Part shown: positions 11,422 through 22,231 of the stretch, piece by piece | How the letters are laid out: each line of letters begins with the position of its first letter | Position numbering within the stretch: the stretch's first letter is position 1 | Origin: Haliclystus octoradiatus | Lineage: Eukaryota; Cnidaria; Staurozoa; Stauromedusae; Haliclystidae | NCBI GenBank assembly: GCA_916610825.1 | Contig: OU744452.1 | Span: forward strand, 6,563,021-6,627,020 | Direction of reading: 5' to 3' | DNA length: 64,000 nucleotides | Made by a program: the position numbers and the translations under genes | Notes under the pieces: model-generated | Told to the model about the DNA's origin: nothing | Databases searched by the model: none | The model's input: only the letters and a program-made list of their open reading frames with translations

Positions 11422-13372
11422 TTATGTTGATATTTGTATGTCAAATATTGCCAAAAAAATATTTTTACACAACAATTAATGAAGAGATTTTAAAATGTTT
11501 TTGAAAAATATTTATACTTCATTATGTCGTTGGGATTTCACTGTAAATTGTAAATCATGTGATAAAGATTCGTCAATCATGACATGCAGACTGTTATCTG
11601 CTTCTGTAATATGATATCAATACCTCTGTGTGTTTTTATTGCTGAAAAATTACCATAAATATAAGCATATTAAAGTTAAATTCTACATTTTTGTATATTC
11701 ATAAATTTGAAGCAGGTCCACACCAGCCTAGTGCTGCCAGGATCTTGACCTGCTCATTCAAACAAATAAAAAATACATACTGTATTAGTGCGAGATTAAG
11801 TCAACCTTTTTCCTCCAAAAATTCAAAATATTGTTATAAAAATATTGCCGCCAAATTGATGTAGGCCTACAATGCACAGTTATGTATGAGAGATTGTATG
11901 AGTATTGAGCTTTTTTGTTTTGTCATATTCATTTTGGCAATACGTTTTGTGCAGATATTTCCCAAATTTCTAAATTTTTCACATTAAAAATTTAAATTAA
12001 CTTTTATAATCAAAATAATTTACCAGATCCTATGTTAACTTTATTATGCATATTTGTAAATTTATGTATATATTAAATACATTTCTCATTATAAACTTGT
12101 TAATATAGTCGTGCTATTAGCAAATACAGCAATTAAATACGCAAATACGGCAAATATTCTTCAAACGTGAAACAGCTACAGAATGATTCTTAAAACCAAG
12201 AAAACAGATTATTAACATTATTAATGTATTGTTTGTTTTTTTTTGGGGGGGGGGGGGGGTTCAAATCTAAAAAATTAACAATTAGTTCCTCATATTAATG
12301 TATTGTTTTTGCGGAACATCCAAAATCCAACAAATGAAGAATGAGTTTCCTCAGTATATGGAAAATATTGAAAACATGTATATATCGCCTATTGGGACAC
12401 AACAGATTTGGATAGAGATTTTGCTTCTATTACAGATTTCCTTGTTGTGTTTTGCATAGCGTGACTTTATTCCGTGTATATTGACTTTGAACATTTTGAG
12501 ATTCTCGAGGAACAATATTATTTACCACAAGAGAGTTTGACATTCTACGTTTTAATTGCTAACACAGAAAACAAAGTCAGAATCACTCTACTTTTTTGTC
12601 ATTAAAAATTTAACTGTCCATCCCGATCCTGTTAGCTACTTTTCTCATAGTATAACATATTCAAAAACAATCATCAATTAATTTTAAACAAATCGATGTT
12701 ACCTTTAATGCATTATTTACATAAAATATTCGAAGTACCGACAAAAGAGAAATCAATGGGAGGGGGAACGGTAAAATCAATGTTGCCCTTCACCCAGAGG
12801 GAATCATTTAGTATTTGTGAGGTCAATTTTGAAACGCCAAACGGGTTCCCTGGAAACACCAATCAGGGGAAGCCACTGCCACATGCATTGAAAGTATCAG
12901 CGGATTCCCTGGTGGAGTAAACAACTGGGGAACCCTTTGGCTCTAAGAAGGATCAATTGCGTTTTGCTAAGAAATTGATGTCCTGGGGGGAATTAGTGAC
13001 TTTGTCCTCTTTTGCAATTTTTCATTTTTACACCTGGGAGGGTTTAAGACAATGTAATTTTCTCTAATGAATTTTCTCAAATTTTTATTAACAGACCACA
13101 CGCTTAACATTTCTACATTATTGGGTTTTTGTTGTTATAAAATCATTACTTAATATTAAAAAAATAATTTTATAATAATAATATCTCTATATTAATCTAC
13201 TAAAAAACATTTTCATCTTTATTTTATCAACTGCTGCGTCATAATTTGGGTTCAGCAAGCTTTTCCGCACATTATTTACATAAAATTTTAGGAAGCAAAT
13301 GAAAAATATGTCTGACCCCAGGGTGAAGGTGGAAATAAAAAATTATTGCTGTTCCTCACCCAGCAGTATGGT
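11422..13372. other. Long gene-free stretch upstream of the Helitron gene
   Basis: AT-rich DNA that should contain the Helitron's 5' region and its terminus, which I could not locate. A T9G15 homopolymer pair lies at 12236-12259. Around 12740-12960 the DNA is GC-richer, with an open 74-codon frame that I do not recognise and consider non-coding. Confidence 0.4.
12236..12259. repeat. T9-G15 homopolymer pair
   Basis: Nine T followed by fifteen G. Such runs are assembly-error prone and may form quadruplex DNA. Confidence 0.9.
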
Positions 13373-13490
13373 GGCCCATCGTTGCCATAGCGAGTTTTTT
13401 TGAATTTTTTTTACACCATGGCCCATTGTTGCCATAGCGTTTTTATTTGTGAAAAATTTTTAAACCAGGGCCCATGGTTGCCATAGCAAA
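13373..13490. repeat. 47-49 bp tandem repeat, three copies
   Basis: GGCCCATNGTTGCCATAGC recurs at 13373, 13420 and 13469, separated by T- and A-rich spacers. The core is conserved and the spacers are not. Confidence 0.8.
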
Positions 13491-14171
13491 AAAAAATTAC
13501 CATGGCGCAATTACCATTCAAGTTATTGAACCCTGAGGCCTGAGCCAGATGAAGTACTTGTTTAATAGGAGGCTATTGTGATTAATATTAAACATGTTAA
13601 ATGGTTCTGAAAGTTTACATTATGAACAAATGTTTGTTTTTGAAGTGCAGTTTGATTTTGAGAGCAAAACAAAATTAAAAAGTTACATTACCGACCGCGG
13701 AGATCAAACCTGTATCAATCGTATTCGTGAACAGAAAGTCAGCTTAGTTTACAAAATATCTTACCCTACTCTTTGGCCTTGCTGTCTTTTTTTTGGTGGC
13801 ATGTTATTAATAGGAAGTTAGACAATAAATTGACTTATTCCAAAGTAGCAATATGTCTTTTTAATTGCATTAATGCTAATCAAAGTAATTTTGCTACCTG
13901 ATTGATTTTGCAAAATCAAACAGTTGTGAAAAGCTTTCTCTTAGCCATGGTTACATTTTTCGCGGGAAAATGACGATGCCTCATTTTCATGCATGGCTTT
14001 TCATTTTCATGGCTTTTTTTAGTCCGTCTTGTATTGGTACGCCTGAACAGTTCATCCACAATTATGAACATTGTTTTATTACATTTCTTTTTACTAATTT
14101 AATGGTAATCGACTGTTGACAATGTTGATCGTGCTGATTGGAGTTAGATGTTAATATATTTGTCCTTTTCA
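13491..14171. other. Stretch without a recognisable gene
   Basis: A 75-codon open frame at 13594-13821 shows no domain, no splice context and no codon bias. Nothing else is seen. Confidence 0.4.
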
Positions 14172-14179
14172 TGTGAAAC

Positions 14180-14409
14180 CAGGGGTGGCACCACGATTTC
14201 CCCGACGAGGGGGCTATGCCAAATTTCTATGTTACATGGAAACAATTTGGCAGTAGTCTCTAATACTGGAATAGAGCTAGATCCTATTGTTTTTTACGAA
14301 ATATCTTTAAAAAGTTACCAAACAGAGAATTTGGACTTTCCCGACAGGGGGGCTGAGCATCCCCGACGGGAGGCTGTAGCCCCCCTGCCCCCCTCTGGTG
14401 CCACGCCTG
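14180..14409. mobile_element. hAT-type miniature element (230 bp) with perfect 8-bp TSD
   Basis: The ends are CAGGGGTGGCACCA and TGGTGCCACGCCTG, imperfect inverted repeats that extend inward through G-rich and C-rich blocks. The 8-bp word TGTGAAAC stands directly outside each end (14172-14179 and 14410-14417). The CAGGGGTGG-like terminus and an 8-bp duplication are hallmarks of the hAT superfamily. No transposase is encoded. A degraded relative lies at 34507-34673. Confidence 0.88.
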
Positions 14410-14499
14410 TGTGAAACGAAAACAGCGAAGCAGTAAGTTGTGTTTTTGAAATATTTCCCCCGATCTTTCCTTGCTATCCTAGCTCTGTACTCTGTTTTT

Positions 14500-14860
14500 T
14501 AATTTTAAAATTCTCTGTAAACGCTTTACGGATCTGTGAATCGAACTTTGAATTTTCTCGAATGCTGTCGTGATAAAATATTTTCTTGCAAGTTCTTGTA
14601 TTTTCATGCCCTGCGCTAGACTCTTGATTTCAATTTTCAACACCTCGTTCAACAACCATGTTTCTTTGAATCCAAAACAGACTGTTTTATCAATGTTCTC
14701 GCAAATTATATATCATAGTAACCCTTTTAGAAGAAGTGCAATGTTTGTAAGGAACGGCATTTTGTTTCATTAATAAATTAAGGACCTAAAGTCCGATACA
14801 ATCCGATCCCAAGACCTAAAATATTAACCCGAATCTGACCCGATACGATCGGATCGCTGC
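14500..14860 (+). repeat. Dispersed repeat module A plus GATCGG-rich block
   Basis: 14500-14790 aligns by eye with 16430-16700, sharing CTTGCAAGTT, a CAAATTATATATCA block and GGCATTTTGTTTCATTAA. The block 14790-14860 (CCCGAATCTGACCCGAT) matches the reverse complement of 48180-48260. These modules recur in other combinations elsewhere in the window. Confidence 0.65.
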
Positions 14861-14911
14861 TTTACTGCTTCATATTAAAAAAATAAGATCAATCGATAAA
14901 AGTTTCCCAAA

Positions 14912-14980
14912 TGGCGGATTTGAACATACGACCCTGATATTGCGATACCAGAGCATTAACCAATAAGCCACTACCCTACT
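14912..14980 (-). ncRNA. tRNA-like (pseudo-tRNA) segment in a dispersed repeat
   Basis: Read on the minus strand, a D-arm-like TGGCTTATTGGTTAATGC, a 5-bp anticodon-type stem (CTGGT/ATCAG) with an 8-base loop, and a box-B-like GTTCAAATCC follow in tRNA order. The acceptor stem does not pair properly, so I call it tRNA-derived rather than a working tRNA. A second copy is at 47869-47936 (+). Confidence 0.5.
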
Positions 14981-16429
14981 TACTGTGATGGGCGCTTCGA
15001 CTGTACTAATCAACAAATCTACTGCTTCGACAATGTATTATTGAACAAGGCCGACCCACGCGCGTGTATTGAATTTCAAATTATATAAACAATCTGAAAA
15101 TATTATGATATGATAGTATATAAGCCTATAAATTTTTGATCTTTGCAATCTCAGCAAGTAGGCCTGTGATTTTCATGGCAGTCTATCAAAATACTAAGAG
15201 TTCCTTGAAAATAAAATTTTATAAGTAAAAAAAAGATGTGAAAAGTTGGCCTCATAGTGCTTCTTGTTATCAAATTTTCCAGAATAATAGCATCAACATT
15301 CTTTTAAATTGAAATTAAATTCTATGAGAAATCGCTATACTAATTCGATATTGATATTATGTTACATCTTGTTGTCAATATTTCTACGCGCTATTTATAA
15401 TACATTACAGATGTCGAATGGAAGAAAAGACGATTATGAATAAATTAGTTCTTTTGATAGAAAAACGAAAACACTGAACTCATTTTGCCAGATTCGTGAT
15501 ATGCATATTTATTCAGAATTTATTGAAACGGACGCGATGGTTTATAGAGTGGAAATGTTTAGTGCAGCTTTAAAGATATATAAATACTGTACTATAGCCG
15601 ATGGTAATACTTAAATGTTCATGTTATGATTTATGATGAAAAGGATTTACTTATATAGAAAATTAATCTACTTTACCTTGCATTTGATCGCGACATGAAA
15701 TGATCATTTTTGTCAGAATTATTTCGAATAAAAAACAATTGATATTTTATTCTTATCGGGCTTACATTCTCCTTCGATAAAATATGGTTGTTAACTTATT
15801 ATTGATTGGTGTATTAACTCAGAGAACCCGCTATTATGTATTTAAATGTTGTTCGGAGATTATGCCGCTCGTATAGTTTTTATTTGGATCTCATTTGGAA
15901 AATGGTAAGTTGTATTTTAATAAATATTGTTTGCTATGATCGATTATTTCATGCAACCTTTTCGCTTTTTATTTTTGTAACACAAGGTTTGTTACACTCA
16001 TCCAAACTGTATTAACTATTTAAAAATGTTTTTAAATTATGTTTTTGTGCTTTTAAATTCAAAGCAAAATTTTTGAACGCTGAAAATATTATAATTATTA
16101 TTATTTATCACAAATCATACGCTCAATTCAATTTAACTTTGTTGAATTTGATATACCTGAAAAAATTAACTTTATTAAATGTTGATCAACGATAATAACA
16201 AGACATCGCTATTTTTATTCTCGAAACTGTAGTAACATACTGTGTGTTATTCGTATAGCAAGTCAACAAAATGAAATTTTAATTTTAATCGATGCCTATA
16301 ATTCCTTCGTTAATTATTGAAGCAAAATCTGAAAATAAAAGCCTGCCTGCTCATAACCAAATGATTCATATTTTTATATTCACTAATAAATTATAGAAAT
16401 ACTTTTGTGCAATGCCTTGATTAGTTCTA
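14981..16429. other. Dispersed repeat and AT-rich DNA without a gene
   Basis: 14981-15200 matches the reverse complement of 47189-47350 (shared block CTTTGCAATCTCAGCAAG and the nearby CGCGTG). From 15200 to 16429 nothing recognisable is seen. Confidence 0.5.
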
Positions 16430-17257
16430 AACTCTATAATTTTATACTGTAGACAGATAATCTATTCGAACTTTGAATATTTTTCGAATTGATCGAACGC
16501 CAACGTCATTTTGAAAATTCTTGCAAGTTAATTTGTTTTTATGCCCCACGATAGATTATTCATTTCAAAACAGATTGTTTGCTCAGTGTTCTCACAAATT
16601 ATATATCAAAATAGCCTTTTTAAAAGTGAAATGTTTTGTATCTCGATTTTGTGAAAAGTAATGAACGGCATTTTGTTTCATTTATAAATTAAAGACCTAA
16701 AGTCTCTTTAATTTTCATAGCGTTTGTGCAGCGCTATATGTATTGCTGATATCAACACTACATGAAATAAGTCTACGTTTCTTTGATTTCAAAACATATT
16801 TTGTTTGGCCTATTTATACTGGTAATTCAATGTAATTCAGTATTTCGTATTGTTTTAATTATCATAAAACTGATTCATTTTCAAGTTTCACTTGCTCAAA
16901 CAATTTACACGCAGCTTTTAAATTCAAAGCAAAATATTTTTGTTCTGGGGATTTCAATTTGAATTCGATTTGGCTGCCCGCTAGATTATCGACCTATGAA
17001 ATTTTTCAAAATCTCTGAATTTTTTAATGCAAGGATATCAAATAAATTATCAGATGAAGTATATTATTTTAAAACAACGTCATAGACCCATACTTTTCAT
17101 ACAACAAATTTGTTACTGTACACGGTTATCTCGACACAAATGTTTGCATAATTTCCCGACAACGGATTATCCGTATTATATCGCCAGTAAGACGTACATA
17201 AGTCGCGGACAGACACAGAAATATCGAAATATCGAAATATAGAAATATAGAAATATA
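16430..17257 (+). repeat. Dispersed repeat modules A'-B, + copy
   Basis: About 800 bp shared with the minus strand of 42360-42962 and 48640-49310. Shared words include GACCTAAAGTCT, GGCTGCCCGCTAGA, CCCATACTTTTCATACAA and GTCGCGGACAGACACAG. The conserved block contains an ORF in all three copies, but I regard it as fortuitous, because repeat conservation alone keeps it open. The B end runs into a 48-bp minisatellite at all three sites. Confidence 0.8.
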
Positions 17258-17353
17258 GAAATATTGTGATATATAAACAGACAGTATTATTAATATAAGT
17301 AGATAGAAATATTGTGATATATAAACAGACAGTATTATTAATATAAGTAGATA
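17258..17353. repeat. 48-bp minisatellite, two copies
   Basis: GAAATATTGTGATATATAAA begins at 17258 and 17306. It is preceded by 9-mers of the GAAATATCN type. The same unit occurs about five times at 42120-42358 (inverted) and once each near 40705-40790 and 48625-48690. Confidence 0.85.
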
Positions 17354-18951
17354 TTAACAAAATCAGTACCCTTACCATAATTGGAATTCCAGCTAATTAT
17401 TGAATTTTTTCAAAATAAATCATATTATCTATTTCACATAAGCTAAACTAACTACCATGAATAGTTTGGACAAATAGTCTTGAGAAGTTTGAATTTATTA
17501 GCAAATAGCATTATGAATTATCATGTTGATATTAACAAAATCAGTACCCTTAGCATAATTGGAATTTCAGCTAATTATTGAATAATTTCAAAATAAATCA
17601 CATTTTCTATTTCACATAAGCTAAACTAACTACCATGAGTAATTTTGTCAAATAATATGGAGAAGCTTTGAATTTATTAGCAATTAGCAGTTTGAATTAT
17701 CATGTTGATATTAACTAAATCGATACCCTTAACATAAGTGGAATTTCAAGTAATCATTAAATTTTTTCAACATCAATCATATTATCTATTTCACCTAGGC
17801 TAAACTAACTACCATAAGCAATTTTGCTGAATAATGTTGAGAAATTTTGAATTTATTAGCAAATAGCATTGTGAATTATCGTGTTGATATTAACAAAATC
17901 AGTACCTTAGCATAATTGGAATTTCAGCTAATTATTTAATTTTTTCAAAATAAATCATATTTTCTATTTCACATAAGCTAAACTAACTGCCATGAGTAAT
18001 TTTGTCAAATAATATTGAGAATTTTTATATTTATTAGCAAATAGCATTGTGAATTATCGTGTTGATATTAACAAAATCAGTACCCTTAGCATAATTGGAA
18101 TTTTAGCTAATTATTGAATTTTTTCAAAATAAATCACATTTTCTATTTCACATAACCTAAACTAACTGCCATGAGTAATTTTGTCAAATAATATTGAGAA
18201 GCTATGAATTTATTAGCAAATAGCAGTTTGAATTGTTGTGTTGATATTACCTGAATCGATACCCTTAACATAATTGGAATTTCAAGTAATCATTAAATTT
18301 TTTCAACATCAATCATATTATCTATTTCACCTAGGCTAAACTAACTACCATAAGCAATTTTGCTGAATAATGTTGAGAAATTTTGAATTTATTAGCAAAT
18401 AGCATTGTGAATTATCGTGTTGATATTAACAAAATCAGTACCTTAGCATAATTGGAATTTCAGCTAATTATTTAATTTTTTCAAAATAAATCACATTTTC
18501 TATTTCACATAAGCTTAACTAACTGCCATGAGTAATTTTGTCAAATAATATTGAGAAGCTATGAATTTATTAGCAAATAGCAGTTTGAATTGTTGTGTTG
18601 ATATTACCTGAATCGATACCCTTAACATAATTGGAATTTCAGCTAATCATTAAATTTTTTCAAATTCAATCATATTATCTATTTCACCTAGGCTAAACTA
18701 ACTACCATAAGCAGTTTCGCTGAACAATGTTGAGAAGCTTTGAATTTATTAGCAAATAACATTGTGAATTATCGTGTTGATATTAACAAAATCAGTACCC
18801 TCAGCATAATTAGAACTTCAGGTGATCATTAAATTTTTTAACATAAGTTATATTATCTATTTCACATAGGCTGACTACAATGAGTAGTTTTGTTAAATAA
18901 TTTTTAAAAGTTTTGATTTTATGAGTAAAAAGCATTGTGAATCTTCGTGAT
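17350..18951. repeat. 178/179-bp satellite array, nine monomers, two monomer classes
   Basis: GATATTA marks monomer starts at 17350, 17529, 17707, 17886, 18064, 18243, 18422, 18600 and 18779, so the period alternates between 178 and 179 bp. Monomers 3, 6 and 8 belong to class B (CGATACCCTTAACATAA, CACCTAGGCTAAACTAAC, AATGTTGAG). The others are class A (CAGTACCCTTAGCATAA, CACATAAGCTAAAC). The spacing of B monomers suggests partial higher-order organisation. The length is nucleosome-like, as in many centromeric or heterochromatic satellites. No ORF is maintained. Confidence 0.92.
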
Positions 18952-19264
18952 GATATTTTGTGAACTATTCTGGATTGCTAGATTAATTTGGGCTAAATCT
19001 GTTATCTAAGACGTAAGATAATAGAAACTTCAATCAAATATAAAAGTTTGCTGTATATTATAATTTCTACTTCAAGATCCATTATCTAACTGTTAAACAG
19101 TGTAGAATATTGAATTTATGAGCCAAGAGCACAAAACAGTATGACTTTATAGGGCTAATTTTAACAAAATTGATACTCTATATTTTTATAAATCAAATAC
19201 ATGACAGCTAGCAAATTTCAATAATTCAAGCAATTTTAGTCTAGCGTAGAAACATTTTCTTGAT
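18952..19264. repeat. Degenerate edge of the 178-bp satellite
   Basis: Monomer words such as GAATTTATGAGC, AAGAGCA and TTTTAACAAAATTGATAC still appear at roughly the expected spacing but are heavily diverged, as at the border of an array. Confidence 0.6.
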
Positions 19265-20073
19265 TCAAGAAAATATATTCTTTATGAAATATTCACACCA
19301 CTTATTTTCTTGTTTTAAGAAAATGTGTTGCTTAAAACAAGAATAAAAGCCTACCCTAGTAAATGGATTTTCCTGTGTAGAACGACAATCTTTAGATAAA
19401 TGTCCTTTCTTCCCACAAGAATGACACTGTGTGAGTTTGTGTATTGGATCATGGTTTGGAGCCTTAGCAGACATAACAGCTGCAGCCTGAGGTTGTAGAT
19501 TAGAGCGTGCATTTTCAAAGTTCGTAAAACTGTGCAATGCCGCCTTAAATTCTGTCAGTGTTTTTACTTTGTCCAGCGGCGTATGGACAGTAATAAACGA
19601 ACTGTAGGAAGAAGGGAGGCCTTTCAGAAGCATTGCAATAATTAGATTGTCAGCAATTGTCTCACCTGCAGCTCTAAGCCCTATCGCAGCTTTTCCTGCT
19701 CGGATAATATAGTTTGTAATGCCTTCTTCGTCTTTCATTTGCAATGTAGTTAACTCAGTGTATAGAGTTAGGACTCTCGGCTTTTCCGTACTCACGTAAT
19801 GGCTTCGAAGAATCGCCAGCGCTTTTCGTCCGTCGTTTGTCGCATCATACATGATAAGCTGTAGAGATCTTTCATCTAGGACTTGGACAAGTTCGGCATA
19901 AGAAAGTCTATTCTTTTCTTCATGCTGTTCATGGTCTTTAGCTCCAGGATGGACGCTTGTAAATCTTTGTCTTGCGTATACAGGTAGTTGAGAAAGCGCG
20001 TCTCCCATATCATGTAATTATTGACATCACCGTCGTAATAGATGCGTCTCCTGGGTCCATAACCTGTTGACAT
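19265..20073 (-). pseudogene. Copia-type gag fragment with zinc knuckle, frameshifted
   Basis: Nucleocapsid-capsid protein of a Ty1/Copia retrotransposon. The start is in the frame from 20073 (MSTGYGPRRR..YDGDVNNYMIWETRF, the Copia gag entry block). The rest, including an ILRSHY block and FKAALHSF, continues in another frame from about 19955, so at least one frameshift is present. A CCHC zinc knuckle (CHSCGKKGHLSKDC) lies near 19385-19430. After the knuckle the homology stops at about 19340, where an unrelated palindrome-rich sequence follows. No protease, integrase or RT is present. No LTR was identified. Upstream DNA at 20370-20600 is GC-richer and could be the element's leader or LTR. Confidence 0.8.
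19309..19341. repeat. Perfect 11-bp inverted repeat
   Basis: CTTGTTTTAAG (19309-19319) and CTTAAAACAAG (19331-19341) can form a hairpin with an 11-base loop at the point where the Copia homology ends. A related TTCTTGATTCAAGAA palindrome lies at about 19257, and similar words cluster at 30348-30545. Confidence 0.85.
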
Positions 20074-21080
20074 GATGTCTAATTAACTACGACACAGTGA
20101 TGACACGAGATTTCTGAGATATAACGAGATGTAATCATAAAGTAAAAAAAACTGCAATGTAGACCAGCCATCATGAAAAATGCTAGTCGTAAACATGAGG
20201 TCTATAGCCTCGTTTTCATAAGGACAATCTCTCATAGATTAAATAATTACTATTAAGATTAATTACTATTAAGATTGTTTCTCAACAAAATACTGGTTCC
20301 AAAACCGCCCCTCGGTGTAAACACTCTAAACAGCATGATGAAATCTTTAAATATCTGCTAAATTGTCAACCATTAAACACCAACCATTGCGTAAGAGCAA
20401 CTACGATCCCCCTCTGGTAAGACGCCACTATTCCGAAAAGACACATAATGGCTATATCGGGCCACAGAAACGAAAGGCCAATGCAGCATGACAACAACAG
20501 ACCATCTACCACACAATTGAGGCAATGTAATTCAATTCTCTCTGGTTCAGTTGTTGGACGTACAGCAAGCAATTAATTCCGTAGCAGAAATGAAGAAGAG
20601 CAAGGAAACAAGAGCTCGGTTACCATAAACACGACAAGCGAAAATGGATCAATTGCAGCAGGAGCAATGAATTTTAGTTCTGCTTCAGGCTTCAGCTCCT
20701 TCTTCAACAATTATACAATATCAGATGTAATTATAAATATACAATCTTCAAATAAAATCATTTGAACGGTTTTTAGAAAGACTTGATGTTGGTTGATAAA
20801 ATTTTCAGGAGAAAATGAAATTATCAGTTTCGATAGCACTGCAGAGTGACTCTGGCAGAGTCTTCCGATAATTTGTAAAGAATACTAATAATTTATAATA
20901 TGTACTACATAGAATCGATTTATAAAAGGGTTACCACACGGCAGCCGTGTTTATATCGCCTCATCCAAACACTAGGGGTAAATAATAACTTAACATTTCC
21001 AATACACGTATAAAGAACAAAAACGACTTATGGTAATTGATATTATTTGCATCTCTCAAATGAGACTATAGATCAGAAGT
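20074..21080. other. Possible Copia 5' region, otherwise no gene
   Basis: On the minus strand this lies upstream of the Copia gag start. The 20366-20640 part is GC-richer than its surroundings and has a 68-codon open frame without homology that I recognise. It may be LTR or leader sequence, but I see no second LTR copy and no primer-binding site to prove it. Confidence 0.35.
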
Positions 21081-21081
21081 T

Positions 21082-22195
21082 TTCATGCTTTTTGGCCGAA
21101 AATGGCCAATTTTCAGATTTTCTTCTTTAATAATTTTTAAATAAGCAATTCATCATAGAGGACCCTCATGAAAACCATCTAAAATGAGTGAGGTTTCCTC
21201 TTTAAATATCAAGTATATATATAATCCTTTTAGTTTAATTTACAGTGTATCTATAGGCTTCATTTTAATCAAATTACAGACATTTAAAATCATTTATCCC
21301 CGTGGGTATTTATCATTTTTAAAATGCCTTCAAATATAACCCATGCTTTAACCCAGGTTTTCTAACTTAATCGCTTTTTATATATATAATTCTGAATCCT
21401 TTTAGTTTTAATATACCGAGTATCTATAGAATTAATTTCAATCAAACTACGGACATTTAAAATTATTTATCAATTTCAAAATGCCTTTGTATAACATTTG
21501 CTTTTTTGCAGAAGATGAGCATTTTTCAAGTGTTCTTATTTAACCGTTATTCAATAACTAATTTGGGATCAGTTTAGTTTCATTTACAGAATATCTATAG
21601 ACTTCAATTCGTTCAAAATGTAATCATTTGAAATGTTTATCATTTTCAAAATGCCTTAGTATAACACATCCTTTTTTGCCGAAAATGAGCAATTTAAGAT
21701 TATCTCATTTAACCATTTTTCAATAGCTAGCTCGGAAGATTTCATACGCAGATTATCTATAGACTTCAGTTCGATCAAGATATGGACATTTGAAATGCTT
21801 ATCATTTTCAAAATGCCTTAGTATAACCCATGCAATATTTATGCATATAGCAATATGGTCATATCCATGTTTTAATTAATAACTTTTATTTAATCTTGTT
21901 CTTAATTTTAGAATCTTAATTAATATTAAGGCTGTATGTAAGTGACACTTTCTATAGCGTAAAGTGTACTTTATTTGCCGGTCAAAATGACAAAATATAT
22001 CATATCATATCATATCATATGCTTTTTTGCCGAAACATAGCATTTCTCAGGTTTTCTTATTTAACCATTTCTCAATTACTAATTCGGGATCCGTTAAGTT
22101 TGATATGCAGAGTATATAGACTTTATTTCAATGAAAATATGGACAGTTAAAAAAAAATTATCATTTCCAAAATGCCAAGGGCATGGTAGCCCCAG
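21082..22195. repeat. Old ~162-bp degenerate tandem array
   Basis: The word GCTTTTTTGCCGAAAA or variants recur near 21089, 21348 (weak), 21510, 21672 and 22021, together with ATCTATAGACTTCA and CATTTTCAAAATGCCTTAG in the same order. The clear spacing is 162 bp. The copies differ much more than those of the 178-bp satellite, so this array is older. Confidence 0.75.
21838..22020 (+). mobile_element. LINE-like 3' tail inserted in the 162-bp array
   Basis: A ~182-bp piece interrupts one monomer exactly between ACCCATGC and ATGCTTTTTTGCC, where other copies read continuously, so ATGC is the apparent target duplication. It ends in a CATAT pentamer run (21999-22020), the kind of simple-repeat tail left by CR1/L2-type LINEs. 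There is no coding sequence. Confidence 0.55.
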
Positions 22196-22231
22196 GGGCT
22201 ATTATTTACAACTCTAATGCAAAATCATTCA

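Noticed and set aside
12696..12920. 74-codon ORF in a GC-richer stretch
   Set aside because: No family resemblance, no splice signals and no repeat relation seen. Too weak to call a gene.
17027..17242. ORF conserved in three places (17027, 42337, 48593)
   Set aside because: The three copies are parts of the same dispersed repeat. Shared DNA explains the shared frame, and other frames are equally conserved.
17350..18951. CRISPR-like regular array
   Set aside because: The whole 178/179-bp unit is repeated without unique spacers, and the genome is eukaryotic. It is satellite DNA.
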